NCBI GenBank assembly: GCA_022661535.1
Contig: JAKULF010000002.1
Coordinates: forward strand, 124,001 to 188,000
Origin: Eutypa lata
Taxonomy: Eukaryota > Ascomycota > Sordariomycetes > Xylariales > Diatrypaceae
Direction: 5' to 3'
Length of the DNA: 64,000 nucleotides
How positions within the stretch are numbered: the stretch's first letter is position 1; each line of letters starts with the position of its first letter. A program made the position numbers and the translations under genes. The notes beneath the pieces are model-generated. The model searched no databases, was not told the origin of the DNA, and was given only the letters and a program-made list of their open reading frames with translations. Shown one piece after another: positions 28,701 to 38,639 of the stretch.

Positions 28701-31700
28701 TCACCAATTCGAGCACGTGTTACGACAGCTGTCTCGAGGTCAATCCCAATCTCTTCAACTAGGGGAACTTGATCTCGTTAGCCCTGAAGACCAACAGCAG
28801 CTAGCAATATGGAATGCAGCCGTCCCGCCACCTCTTGATGCATGTCTACACGATCTAGTCTTACAATACGCTGTCAGCCGCCCCAATGCACCCGCAATCT
28901 CCGCTTGGGATGGCGAAATGACGTTCAAGGAACTCGACACTGCATCTGCGATCCTAGCGCAGCAACTGCAAAGCCTTGGTATCCGAAAAGGCTCGTTAGT
29001 TCCTCTACTATTTGACAGGTCCAAGTGGGTTATTACTACCATGATCGCGCTTCACAGGATCGGAGCTGCTTGCGTCAACATCGACCCCACGCACCCCAGA
29101 GGCCGAATACAAGATATTCTAGATCGTACAGAGGCGAAGGTCATCCTAACATCTCCAACACACCGTAACTTGATGGTTTTTGAGAACATCACAGCAGTAA
29201 CTGTGCCTATCGAAGGCGAACAACCCAGACCGGAAGATCTAGTAGTACCTTCAGTTGGACCTCATGATGTTGCCTTCCTCGTGTTTACGTCTGGAAGTAC
29301 AGGAAAGCCTAAGGGAATTGTCATGGAACATGTCAATCTTGCTACTAGTATCGAAGGCTACGCCGAAGAGACACGTCTAGGCGAGAATACCCGCATCCTA
29401 CACTTCGCATCCTACGCCTTCGACGCATGTATCTATGAGATATTCAGCGCCTTGGTGTACGGTGGTTGCATCTGCATACCATCTGAGTTCGACCGCATGA
29501 ACGATATCGTGCCTTTCATCAATAAGCACCAAGTGAACTGGGCTTTACTAACTCCCTCTTTCCTGTCCCTGTTGGAGCCTGAAAGTGTCCCCAGCATGCG
29601 CACCATCTACCTTGGGGGCGAGGCTATTACGCAGGAGAACGTCCGCACTTGGGCTTCAAGGGTGCACTTGGTTAGCGCGTACGGTCCCGCCGAGTCAAGC
29701 ATGTGCGCTGCCTTACACATCACCGACTCCGCGTGGACGTTGGGCAGTCTCGGATACGTGACAGGGGGTGTTGGGTGGATCGCCATGCCGTCTGACCCAT
29801 CCCGCCTCGCACCCATAGGTGCCCCTGGTGTGCTAGTGGTCGAAGGATCTATCATCACGCGCGGCTATCTCCATGACCCAGAAAAGACCGCCGCCGCATA
29901 TCTTACGAACCCGCCGTGGCTCCAACCCTTCCGAAATGCCGGTTCCGACTCCCCTCTATATGTATGTGGAGATCTCGTCCAATACCAACCAAATGGGACG
30001 CTTCGTTTCCTTGGACGCCGAGATACCCAGGTCAAATTACGAGGCCAGAGAATAGAACTCGGCGAGGTGGAGCACCATCTGCGACGTTCATTCCCAAATG
30101 CGACCGACGTGGTGGCCGAAGTGGTGGCTCCGCACGGCGGTCCTCCAGCACTTATGGCCTTTATCGCCAATGGCGCCGACTTGGAAGGCCGCTCTACTGA
30201 TAACCTCTTCGAGGATCCCAGCGAAGAATTCTTAGCTCAGTGTGCAGTGGCTACTCGCAGGATTAGCGGTGTTGTTCCGAGCTACATGGTGCCCGCTGTT
30301 TTCCTGCAACTATCTAAGATTCCCCGCAACAGCAGTGAGAAAACGGACCGAAAGCGGCTGCGACTCGAGGCTGCGAAGCTCTCCCAGGAACAGATTCAAG
30401 GGTTCTCGGGTGGTCGGACTGCCAAGCGACTGCCAGAAACCGAGCAGGAGAAACTCGTCCAGTCGCTTTGGGCTCAAGCGTTCAAGATCCCACTCGATGA
30501 TGTTGGTGCAGATGACGATTTCTTCCATCTTGGTGGAGACTCTATTGTTGCTATCAGGCTTGCAGGCGTCGCTCGCCGCCAAGGCGTGCATTTGCCTGTG
30601 TCGCAGATATTCCGCTACCCTATCCTATCAGAGCTAGCTACTGTAGTGACAACTCTGGCATCCGCTAGCTCGGGAGAGAAATACGTCCCCGGATCCTTGC
30701 TCGGTATTACGAGCCTTGAAGATTTCTTCACCGGACAATTGGCACGCGAATCACCTGAGTACAAAGCTCAAGACGTCGAGGATATACTTCCAACCACCGA
30801 GCTTCAGAGCTCCCTCCTCAGGGGCAAGAACGTTACCTACAGCCGCCTACATCTGGGTACAGAGGTCGATCCAGACCGCCTCGAAGCAGCTTGCCACGCT
30901 CTTGTTCGCAAGCATGCTATCCTTCGCACAATATTTGTCCCTTACCACAGCGAGATTCTCCAGGTAGTATTGCGCGACGTGTCATTCCAGCTGGCGCATC
31001 TCAGCTGCAGCGAGGACCTGTGGGAATACTCCGAGAAGATGTGTTCTCAAGATCATTCTTCCCCGATCCAATACGGCGCCCTTCACTTCCAGCCGTACTT
31101 GATCTCGCGCTCTAGGTCAGATCACATGTTGATTATCAGAATGACTCACGCCCAGTACGACGGAGGCTCGTTCCCGCTACTGTCTAAAGACCTATTCTCG
31201 GCTTACGATGGAAACCAGCTGCAACCCAGCTCGCCCTCTTTCGCGCACTACCTACGGTACCGTCTAAGCCAGAAGTCCGGTGAAGCGCATGAATTCTGGA
31301 GAGAATATTTGGGTAATGCCGAAATGACAGACAGCCAGTCCCTATGCCGAGTGCCCCGGAACGACGGCGAGAAAGAATTCTTGGTAAAGCCACTAAGAGA
31401 GATCCCAGCTCCCTCCACACCGGAAGGGATCACAATGGCGTCCTTGGTCAAGGCAGCGTGGTCAGTGGTCCTCGCGCGTGCAGCTCAGCGGAAAGACATC
31501 GTATTCGGCCACATCATCAACGGACGAGACGCGCCGCTGCCGGACGTAGACAGCATATCGGGGCCGTGCATCACGTTCTCGCCCTTCCGGGTCGCGATGC
31601 GAGAAGACTGGGCCGTGACGGATCTACTGAAGCACGTGCAGAGCCAGTACGTCCGCAGCTTGCCCTTCGCCAACATGGACTTCCGGGACATACGGAAGAA

Positions 31701-31992
31701 CGCGACGGCGTGGTCGCCCGACACGGACTTCGGCAGCGTGCTGACGCACCAGGACGGCAACATCGACCTGACCGGCTCGGTCAACGACGTGGCGTCGCAG
31801 TGGCGCAACCTCGATCTCGGCATCCAGCCCCAGTTCCACGTCGTCACGTACCCCGTCGATGGCAAGCTCCTTGTGCAGTTCGCCGTCTCGAGCAGTAGGG
31901 TGCACCCGGAGGATGCGGACCGCATTATTGATCAGTTCTGTCAGGTCGTGTCCGACTTCTCGGCTGACCCTCTGGCTCGTCTGGAGCTATAG
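4747..31992 (+). CDS. Giant seven-module nonribosomal peptide synthetase
   Basis: Six exons (4747-10455, 10588-15837, 15903-20513, 20584-25161, 25214-25897, 26050-31992) join, all in phase 0, to about 8,924 residues (near 1 MDa). Every junction repairs a conserved motif: YDG|WSLP in C2, DPTE|YDL, DPSE|YDI and DPTE|YDI at the ends of C3-C5, and IYA|VFTSGSTG in A6. The order is A1-T1-C1-A2-T2-C2-A3-T3-E1-C3-A4-T4-E2-C4-A5-T5-E3-C5-A6-T6-C6-A7-T7-CT. The carrier serines fall near residues 641, 1699, 2775, 4310, 5836, 7368 and 8442, all in GG(D/N)S. The three E domains keep HHxxxDxxSW and EGHGRE. There is no methyltransferase, ketosynthase, thioesterase or reductase domain. Release should occur through the terminal C-like domain, common in fungal peptide macrocyclisation. 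The predicted product is a heptapeptide L-L-D-D-D-L-L. Residue identities are not assigned. Confidence 0.93.
4900..6800 (+). other. NRPS module 1: A1-T1 starter
   Basis: The adenylation domain begins near residue 58 and the carrier has its pantetheine serine in LGGNS at about residue 641. There is no starter condensation domain, so the chain begins directly with an amino acid and not by transfer from a fatty acyl or polyketide donor. By GrsA numbering I read the specificity code as D-A-T-L-V-G-A-V-A-K, with Asp235 and Lys517 kept, so an ordinary alpha-amino acid is expected. The A3 core reads FTSGTSGKPKG, a swap of the usual STG order. No residue is assigned. Confidence 0.75.
6801..9960 (+). 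other. NRPS module 2: C1-A2-T2
   Basis: C1 starts near VYPCTPLQEG and has the active motif HHAISDG (about residue 833), of the LCL type expected after a non-epimerised residue. A2 has the code D-I-A-L-V-C-L-I-L-K, the same as A6. The carrier serine is near residue 1699 in LGGDS. A2 and A6 also share a distinctive SWCTSAxANR stretch after the A3 core, pointing to module duplication. Residues 2 and 6 of the peptide are therefore probably the same amino acid, identity unknown. Confidence 0.75.
9961..14720 (+). other. NRPS module 3: C2-A3-T3-E1
   Basis: C2 carries HHSLYDG, with intron 10456-10587 falling immediately after the motif. This intron has branch site TACTAAC and acceptor GCAG. A3 reads D-V-Y-L-V-A-A-F-C-K. 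Its A2-type core is unusual (LRAGCACVLIDHGHP, where DP is normal), but the nucleotide-binding FTSGSTGTPKG and YKTGD motifs are intact. The carrier serine is near residue 2775. E1 has HHLIIDIVSW and SEGHGRE, so residue 3 should become D. A3 resembles A7, including a shared DRMN segment. Confidence 0.75.
14721..19400 (+). other. NRPS module 4: C3-A4-T4-E2
   Basis: C3 begins AYPCSPIQEG and has NHTIVDG, the form typical here of C domains that follow an epimerase (DCL type). The catalytic second His is kept. Intron 15838-15902 ends the C domain. A4 reads D-V-M-L-V-G-A-I-M-K and its A7 core is YKCGD, not YKTGD. The carrier serine is near residue 4310. E2 carries HHLVTDLVSW and NEGHGRE, so residue 4 is predicted D. 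Confidence 0.75.
19401..24050 (+). other. NRPS module 5: C4-A5-T5-E3
   Basis: C4 starts VYPCSPIQRG with SHALFDG, again DCL-like. Intron 20514-20583 lies at the same spot as the previous one. A5 reads D-A-A-T-I-G-A-V-F-K, with T at position 278 where the other six have L. The carrier serine is near residue 5836. E3 has HHLVVDLVSW and SEGHGRE, so residue 5 is predicted D. The exon encoding A5-T5-E3-C5 (1,526 codons) is nearly the same length as the one encoding A4-T4-E2-C4 (1,537 codons). Confidence 0.75.
24051..27430 (+). other. NRPS module 6: C5-A6-T6
   Basis: C5 (IYPCSPIQNG, NHALLDG) is the last DCL-type condensation domain. The third equivalent intron is 25162-25213 (52 nt). A6 is split by intron 25898-26049 just before FTSGSTGKPKG. 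The specificity code D-I-A-L-V-C-L-I-L-K is identical to that of A2. The carrier serine is near residue 7368. There is no E domain, so residue 6 should remain L. Confidence 0.75.
27431..30670 (+). other. NRPS module 7: C6-A7-T7
   Basis: C6 (IYPCTPLQAG, HHALYDG) returns to the LCL form. A7 reads D-A-Y-L-Y-G-A-M-C-K. From memory this is close to the leucine-type code of cyclosporin synthetase, so a large aliphatic residue is a weak guess. Its A10 core is NSSEKTDRK, with Glu replacing the usual Gly before the catalytic Lys, and its A7 core is YVCGD. The carrier serine is near residue 8442 in LGGDS. Confidence 0.7.
30671..31992 (+). other. Terminal condensation-like release domain (CT)
   Basis: The last roughly 440 residues form a condensation fold with THAQYDG at about residue 8643. 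The first His of HHxxxDG is replaced by Thr, but the second, catalytic His and the Asp-Gly are kept. Terminal C domains of this kind release and usually macrocyclise peptides in fungal NRPSs. Whether the product is a macrocycle closed head-to-tail, a ring closed through a side chain, or linear cannot be read here. Confidence 0.7.
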
Positions 31993-33773
31993 GCTTTGTT
32001 ACCCTTCATTCGCTATCAGAAATTTAGTTATAGGGAGGATATTTCATTTGTTTTTTTAATACCTAGGTTGTAGATTTCTAGTCACCAGACTGATACATTT
32101 CTTAAATATTTCTTTTGTGTATAATTGGTGAACAACATCCACCAAGCCCATGTACCACTAGTTCGATATTATGAAAATCCCGTCTTTTAATCATCAAAGT
32201 TCTCCTTAGTTCAAATTTCATTATAAATGAAAAGAGTTTATCCGTTATCACTAGACTGCTCAATGTATGTAATGGCTACAGACTGTCGCGTCGTACTGCT
32301 GTGGGAGCCTTCAGGGTGTACAAGCAGAATCACATACCTTAGGAAGCACATGCTTAAGCACATTTATTATGCCAGCTATTGTACCAATGTCCAGCTAATG
32401 TTTGATTTATGATCCAGGAAGCGCCTTTCATATTGTGACCCGAGTAGACTGCTTATTAACTATTGGAAATATTGAATTCGAATAATCAATGTTCGTGCAA
32501 TAATGATCACTACATCGTAATATCATACCATAATCATCCAGCAACAATATTTACTTTATTAATTAGAACCAAAGTTTACCTTAACTTTTTACTGTAAGCA
32601 CTGTACTTTTAAAATATCTGGAGGATAGCGGGAGGTTTTGATATTTTAGCCATGTCCTGTCACCTAGATAGTATCAGACGAAATCTTCGGAATGCCGGAA
32701 CAAACATTCCTGCTGCGAGGAGGGTAACACCCATTACATAAGGACAAATTGGTTTACATGTAAGGTTTGTACATTGTTGCCTTTCCGTATTTCTCGAACG
32801 ATAAAGGCTATGTAAACAACCCATCTTCTTTTGATATGTGCTAAATTAAGATACTACTATTGCAAACATGACGTCTATCATTCACCCCTTGATTTCACAG
32901 CCAGTTTCTTGACTTCATATCTCATATTCACTAGCTAGACTGTAAGTAAACAATTATTTAATAGCACAGCACACAGTGCTTATATGTCTTTTTGAAACAC
33001 GATGAGTTGTCAAGTCTAAGTCTGAGCCAACGGCTTGGTTCACAAGGTACAGAGCACTGGTCTAATGATCCCTTTTACATACTGAGGCTCATAACACGTT
33101 ACATGACAATGCAACAGTGCAACAATGCATGTCTTAGTATGATCCCAGCACTTTTGACTGCTTCACTAGTTTGCTACCTGCATATGATAGTTTATAAATA
33201 CTTGCATTTTTTGAATACTCGGGACGAGAAAAGTGGATTATGGCTGGCAAATAACAAGCGCAAAAGAACGAACCCAGCTATTCAGAATTTACATTCTATT
33301 TAACCCGGTATTAGACCAATCCGGACTCAGAGGTGCATTTCAATATTTGCTCCGCAGCCCCCCGGTTGGAAGAGGGGGGCAAAAAGAGCCGGCTTGGCGC
33401 TGCACGATCCGCCTCGTATTGCTGTAACATACATCATTCTACTGCAACTTAAGCAGGAACACGTAACATCATAAAGCCCTACAATCTGCGTGCATGGTGC
33501 CATTCTAGATGTAAATTTGGCATTTAATTGGTCAAGCAGCGAGTGAATCGTTTTTTGTTTTGTTTGTCAATGTATTCAAAACACATAACTAGTTAGGTTG
33601 AATAAATGAGAATGTAAAAAATATTATTTGCACAACTATAAAATGTTGGAATCCCCCTCCCCATATAAGGATCCTCTCCCGGCAGATCATTTTCTAAACC
33701 AGAGATTTATTTATGCAACCACTTAATTAATCCACTATCCACGTATTACCCCACACGACCCAATCCCATCAAG
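31993..33773. other. AT-rich intergenic stretch downstream of the NRPS
   Basis: No gene was recognised. Open frames at 32227-32412, 32992-33303 and 33233-33427 have no family signature. A perfect GC-only 7-bp stem (33357-33363 with 33374-33380, 10-nt loop) stands out in the AT-rich background. The right end includes the promoter of the secreted protein at 33774. The NRPS 3-prime untranslated region and poly(A) site must lie at the left end. Confidence 0.5.
33662..33670 (+). promoter_or_regulatory. TATA-like element for the secreted protein gene
   Basis: CATATAAGG lies about 110 bp upstream of the start codon at 33774, after a short C-rich run. Position and sequence fit a TATA box of a small secreted protein gene. 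Confidence 0.4.
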
Positions 33774-34396
33774 ATGCTGTTCTCCTCACTATTCGCCATC
33801 TCCGGCCTCGCCGTGACTCTCGGCTCGGCAGCCGCCGTCCATCCCCTTCCGCGCCAAGACGCCGGGGGGTTCGAGATCACGTACACGTACGCCTCGAGGC
33901 CGTCGCCGCGCCCGGGCAGTTCGCAGTACTGCACAGTGGAATGTAAGTACCTAACTATCTATCCGGTCGACATACCGCACCAGTAATTTTTCTTTTGTTT
34001 TTTTAAGTAAGATATCAACTAATGTCTACCACCTACTACGAAGTCAACGTCACGGACCCGATCACGCAAACCAAGACGCGGTGCGAGGGGCAGCACGGGC
34101 CGTGCGTGGGCAACAGCGAGGACCCGCCGAAGCCGGAGAAGCTGCTGGACGCGGACCACCCGGCGGCGTGCGCCGACCCGGGCTTCACCTTCTACCTGGA
34201 CTCGTACGCGGACGTCACCAGCTACAGCTACGCGATCGCGCACGTGGCCGCGGACGGGTCCACGCGGTTCGGCGTCACGGACCTGATCAACAAGGAGAAC
34301 TACGCGGCGTACTGGCACTACAGCTGCGGCGGCAGCGGGTTCTGCAACACGTATGTGGGGAGCACTGTCATTAGTGCGCCTTTTGTTAGCCAGTAG
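33774..34396 (+). CDS. Small secreted protein, effector-like, unknown function
   Basis: Exon 1 (33774-33942) encodes a signal peptide (MLFSSLFAISGLAVTLGSAA) and a possible dibasic-type processing site (LPRQ). The donor is GTAAGT. I favour exon 2 at 34044-34396: it uses the branch-like AACTAATG at 34018-34025, gives about 173 residues and reads CTVEFNVTDPIT across the junction. An acceptor at 34006-34007 also keeps frame and adds 12 residues. The mature part has about six cysteines, a GFTFYLDSYADV stretch and a YSCGGSGFCNTY tail. Coding DNA is very GC-rich in an AT-rich setting. I recognise no enzyme motif; similar small secreted proteins are widespread in ascomycetes. Confidence 0.65.
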
Positions 34397-34913
34397 GTAC
34401 TTAGGCTAGGTTAGGTCAGGTAGGCAACGGCGATATCACCTACCTACATAATGAGGAGAAGATGCGAATGGGGTTTTTTTTCTTTGGCTTGGCCATGGTA
34501 ATGCATTATGGCGTGAATGGGCGGGGACGTGGTGGCATGACAAAAATGGCGTAGTATTATTGATTTATGAATAAGAAGTTACGAGATACGCATGCATGCA
34601 TACTATACTCTTTTGCTCATGAACTCCTGTATGACTTCGGGTATTACATCTCCCTGAAATGCGGGGACGCTCTTGTGGAATAAGTCCATTTATTCTATTC
34701 TCCTGGCTATATAAAGGCTAACTAAATAAATATGCCTGGGGATTCGTTCAGAAACCGTGCAGTGGTAGCCTAACTATTCCATTCCCTAACGGAACTTATA
34801 ACGGATTAGCTCTCTTATGAGCATTCTAGACATGATGTAACGTAACAATATATACATGGTCTAACTGGCATTAATATGTACAATGAAGTTTGGAACAATG
34901 TTGAAAGGAAACT
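34397..34913. other. Intergenic, convergent gene ends
   Basis: This short gap holds the 3-prime ends of the secreted-protein gene and of the convergent acyltransferase gene. AATAAA occurs near 34726 and could serve polyadenylation. Nothing else was recognised. Confidence 0.5.
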
Positions 34914-36605
34914 CTAATCTAATCGAAGGACTGGGACTGCTTCCTCGTCCGGTGTTCCGCCTCTGTTCGCAGCTTGCTGCTGCATCGGTGGTGTGTCGAT
35001 GCGTTTCACACTCTTTGCTCCTACGCCGAGCACATCGGTGACGGCCCACCGAGCCAGCTTGACGCACTTCTCATCGACCGCCCTCCAGAAGTAGTCGCTA
35101 ACTAGTATCACCAAAATCAGGGTAATCGCATAGGCAAGTGCAAAGCTCGTGGTTCGGGGGAGTTGCAGATCTTTCGTGAAATGGCGGAACAAGGGTTGGC
35201 CGACGAACTGTCTGAAGAGCCAGTGCACAAGGTAGAAGGCATAGCTGATTTCGCCGAGGTAGTTGAGCGCCGTGCATGATAATGCTCGTTGTAGTATGGG
35301 AATCTGCTCCATACCCCACAGTGTTAGGATGGCTCCTATACTGCCAAAGTACCTGTAAAGTCCAGTAAGTATTATGCTTCAAAGACGTAATTCCATTGCT
35401 CTGATTCCCGAAGAAAAGTGTATGAAAGTAACTCACCAGATATAGGAGTGACTGAGTTCTGTGTTTGCCTCGCCCCTCCAAGACATCGGTGCTATTGTCC
35501 AGAAGAACTTATATGGTTGGACATTCTGAACGCCCTGTGCTTCTGGCCAGCTACAGAAGATGAGACCGACCACAACAGAGATTACACCTGCCACCATGCA
35601 TACCCACCGATTCGCCTCGAAGCCAGGTCGCCTAAAGAGCCGTGAGAGGTCCTGGCACAGAGGGACGAAACGCAACTCGGCGATTAGGAACCCTCCCATG
35701 AAACCTAGTATATCCCATCGGCGATCGCAGTACATGGACCAGATAGCGACAGTGGCGATGACTAACTTCCGAGCAAGTGGCGTAAGCTTGCAGGTAGCAA
35801 TCAGCATCAGGAACAAGGCCAGCGACAGGCGGTATTCCTGGGCCAGCGTCCAGGCGTGCGGGAAATGTCTCGGCATCTTGGTCGTCTCCCAGGAGTACGG
35901 GTTCATGACCTTAACACAAGCCCGGTAAAACTTAAGCATGTGGAGAAAGATAGAAGGTGCATCGTGATCCATCTCGCCCCATGGCATGTAGTACGTCAGG
36001 ATGGCCGAAATGAAGGCGAGAACGAACATGGGGGTGAATAAGCGTATGCCGCGACGCAGCAACGCGGAGCTTAGGCCTGTGAGTATTTCATCTCCCACCT
36101 TCTCCGGATGGCCGTTATTAATTTTGCGTAGCGATGAGTATGATAGCACGAAACCGGACAAGGCGAAGAACAGGCAAACCATGCCCTTGCCGGTGTGAAG
36201 AACCCGCACGATGGGTAATTGGAAGAAATATTCGTTCACGCCAGGCTCCCCCACTCCATATGCCTTGAAGATCCACGGGCGGTAGATGTCCATGGTCATA
36301 TGGTGGTTGAAGACGATCCAGCAAGCGAGCCCTCGGATCCCGTTCAGATAGGTCGTCGACATCGTTTTGGGGAGCGTGCGATCCGTTTTCCCCAGAGGTC
36401 GAGCAATTATGAACAGCACGAGCACCCAGAACCATTGGGAGCTCGGTTTCGTAGCTTGGAGCCATTTGAAGCGCGGCTCGACGGTAGACGCCTCCATCTC
36501 CTTGACATCCTCGACCGCCGGACGGCCATTGTTGGTCAAGGGAAGCGACTCGTATTCCTGGTTGTCGCGGCTCCAGGGAACGAACCGTCGTATGAAGCTA
36601 GCCAT
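34914..36605 (-). CDS. Membrane acyltransferase, acyltransferase-3 family
   Basis: Two exons (36605-35437 and 35352-34914) are joined over an 84-nt intron with donor GTGAGT and acceptor ACAG, giving about 535 residues. Splicing restores YIWYFGSIGAIL. The chosen start is the Met followed by ASFIRRFVPWSRD; the frame is open for 31 more codons upstream, but that part looks like untranslated DNA. Family marks include YLNGIRGLACWIVFNHH near residue 115, LFFALSGFVLS, and many hydrophobic segments along the chain, including the C-terminal LGEISYAFYLVHW. Such proteins transfer acyl groups (often acetyl) to sugars, lipids or secondary metabolites inside membranes. It lies 2.9 kb beyond the NRPS and could acylate its product, but membership of the cluster is unproven. 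Confidence 0.85.
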
Positions 36606-38639
36606 GGCGGTCGATGTGATGTGATGTGATGTCGGGATAGGTACTAAACTGTCCCAATGAAGGGAAATAGGTTTGCTTCTACGAAATCGAGGAGACATTG
36701 ACAGTTTTGAAGTCTCACACGGGGTCCATGATGATGTAATCCTTAAGATTATGGAATAAGCACTGATTACACATGGGACAGCTAGTGGATTATTACATTC
36801 CTACATACAAGACATGGTTTGATTATCTGTCTTATTGGTAGGTGCTACCGTAGTAGACGCATGATTCAAAAAAACCATTCGTACGGAAGCTTCCTCCTGG
36901 CCCCTTGGTCTTGACGGCAGGATGGCAGGCAGGATGGTGGATGGATGGATCTCAAAGCCAAGGATTCTGTGGGCGCTCGCTGGGTACCCCATACTCACTT
37001 AGCCTAAGATCTACCATCTAGTCTTGTCTGGTGGACTCATTTAGGCGACAAGTATCAAGTCCCTATAAAGGCAGACAATGACGGCTGCTGATCTCTACAG
37101 CCGTTACGCATACATCGATGGGTATAGCTTACGCCATTACTGACTATCAATAGTGTCTCGATGGGTATGAAAGATAAAAATTGGGCTCTCAAGGCAATGA
37201 CCTGCCTTTTTTTCGGGTTAGTTCGGTAAGCGGCATTCTCAAAGCAGCTGTCAGTTCGGAAGTAGCCGCCAACCCAATTAATTATTTTTGACAACGAGGG
37301 CGCTATTAATCGTTTCAAAGTTGCGCCAAATCAGCCTGCACATGTGTGTACATATTTAACACTTCTACGTATTGGTATTTTTATTTGGGGATTTGCAATC
37401 AAGTTTTCACTTTTGGCTGCATACTGAAAATAGATGTGTACGTCCATCTAGTTTGAGACATGCGATACTGATAGGCTTGTCAAGTCAAGTGCGCATTGCA
37501 TACTTCGTAGGTAAGTAGGTAGGTATGTACCTATGTAAGTAGTAAAATGAAAAAGGAGGCTGCAATTCTATTAAAAGAACCTTACCTACCTGCCTATAAA
37601 GAAAGTTTAGTGGCTGTAAGAACCGCCCTAGGAATCGACCCACTTCAGCTCAACGACTAAAAGTACATACTTAAGTACACAGCCTTACCGAAAAACCCGC
37701 CTACCCGTTTCGTGCGCCGATGTCGATCGGATCGACGTAATCATGAGCCCCTCAGCCCCTTAATATGCGAAATGGGAAGGGTCCAAGGTTCATTTTACGA
37801 AACGTGACAGCTAGGATTTACCGGATGACGCCATTCTGCAGACGATCGCGCAATGTATTGATTTATATAAGGTCAAAGCTGTCTCTGATCTGCTATTAAC
37901 TAAGTATCCAGTCTGCAAGTAAGCAGTGACACCACTTTATCGCTATCTACAGTCCTCTGGGATCATACGAGATACCTAAGATTCATGTTGTTGCAAGCGG
38001 GTTCTTTTCGCCTGCGATCCCTACCATCGTCCTTATCTTAAACTTTGTCGTAGGGAATTTAAGATTGCTAGCAATACGTAAGTAATACGTTAACTATCCT
38101 GTTGGGGAAGTGTCTAGAAATTCCGCGTTCGTTTTCGCACATCTTCTTTTTGGCCTTCTTTCTCTCGGCATCTCGCAATTAGCAACCGGTTGTTTCCTGA
38201 TCAATGGGTATTTAGGACTTGAATCGTGGAACTAAAGACATGAATAAGCGGGCTTAGGTAGTGTGATCCATTAACAAGTGTCTAAGTAGATAGTAATTAA
38301 TAATAGAGGCCTACTGTCAAATGGGATTGACGGCGTTCCTTCACACTATTTGAAAATGGTAACCTGAGGTCCTGAGGTCACGAGGACAGAAATCCCGCGC
38401 TTGTCTGTGAATTCCACTCCATTTCTATCCCGACGAGTATTTGATACGTGCACCGGCCCGGAGTACCGGACGATATGCATAAGGATGTTGATAGTAACCT
38501 CCTGTGTTTCTTCGCTTATACGGGTATGTTCGGACTCTATTATCTCTGCTAGCATGGGTTGCTGACACGCACCACTTAATACCAGTGAGCCCCTAAAAAG
38601 CCGAACATAAACGCTGTGGTTTTTGCGTCGAACGCAAAT
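36606..38639. other. Intergenic with simple repeats
   Basis: No gene was recognised. It contains short simple repeats: GATGT units near 36614-36633, GGAT/GGCA units near 36918-36950, and GTAG-type units near 37508-37545 with a complementary CTACC run near 37583. The frame at 38346-38555 has no family features. The N-terminal part of the neighbouring oxidase relic could once have occupied the right end, but I cannot detect it. Confidence 0.5.

Noticed and set aside
4747..31992. Treating the five long open frames as separate NRPS genes
   Set aside because: Each break is a short intron with good splice signals, and joining repairs conserved motifs in phase 0. No frame has its own promoter-like spacing or a proper domain boundary at the break.
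34019..34374. Two Arg/Val/Gly-rich frames overlapping the secreted protein
   Set aside because: They are by-products of the high GC content of that exon and have no motifs.
38346..38555. A 69-codon minus-strand frame next to the oxidase relic
   Set aside because: No family resemblance and no link to the relic on the other strand.
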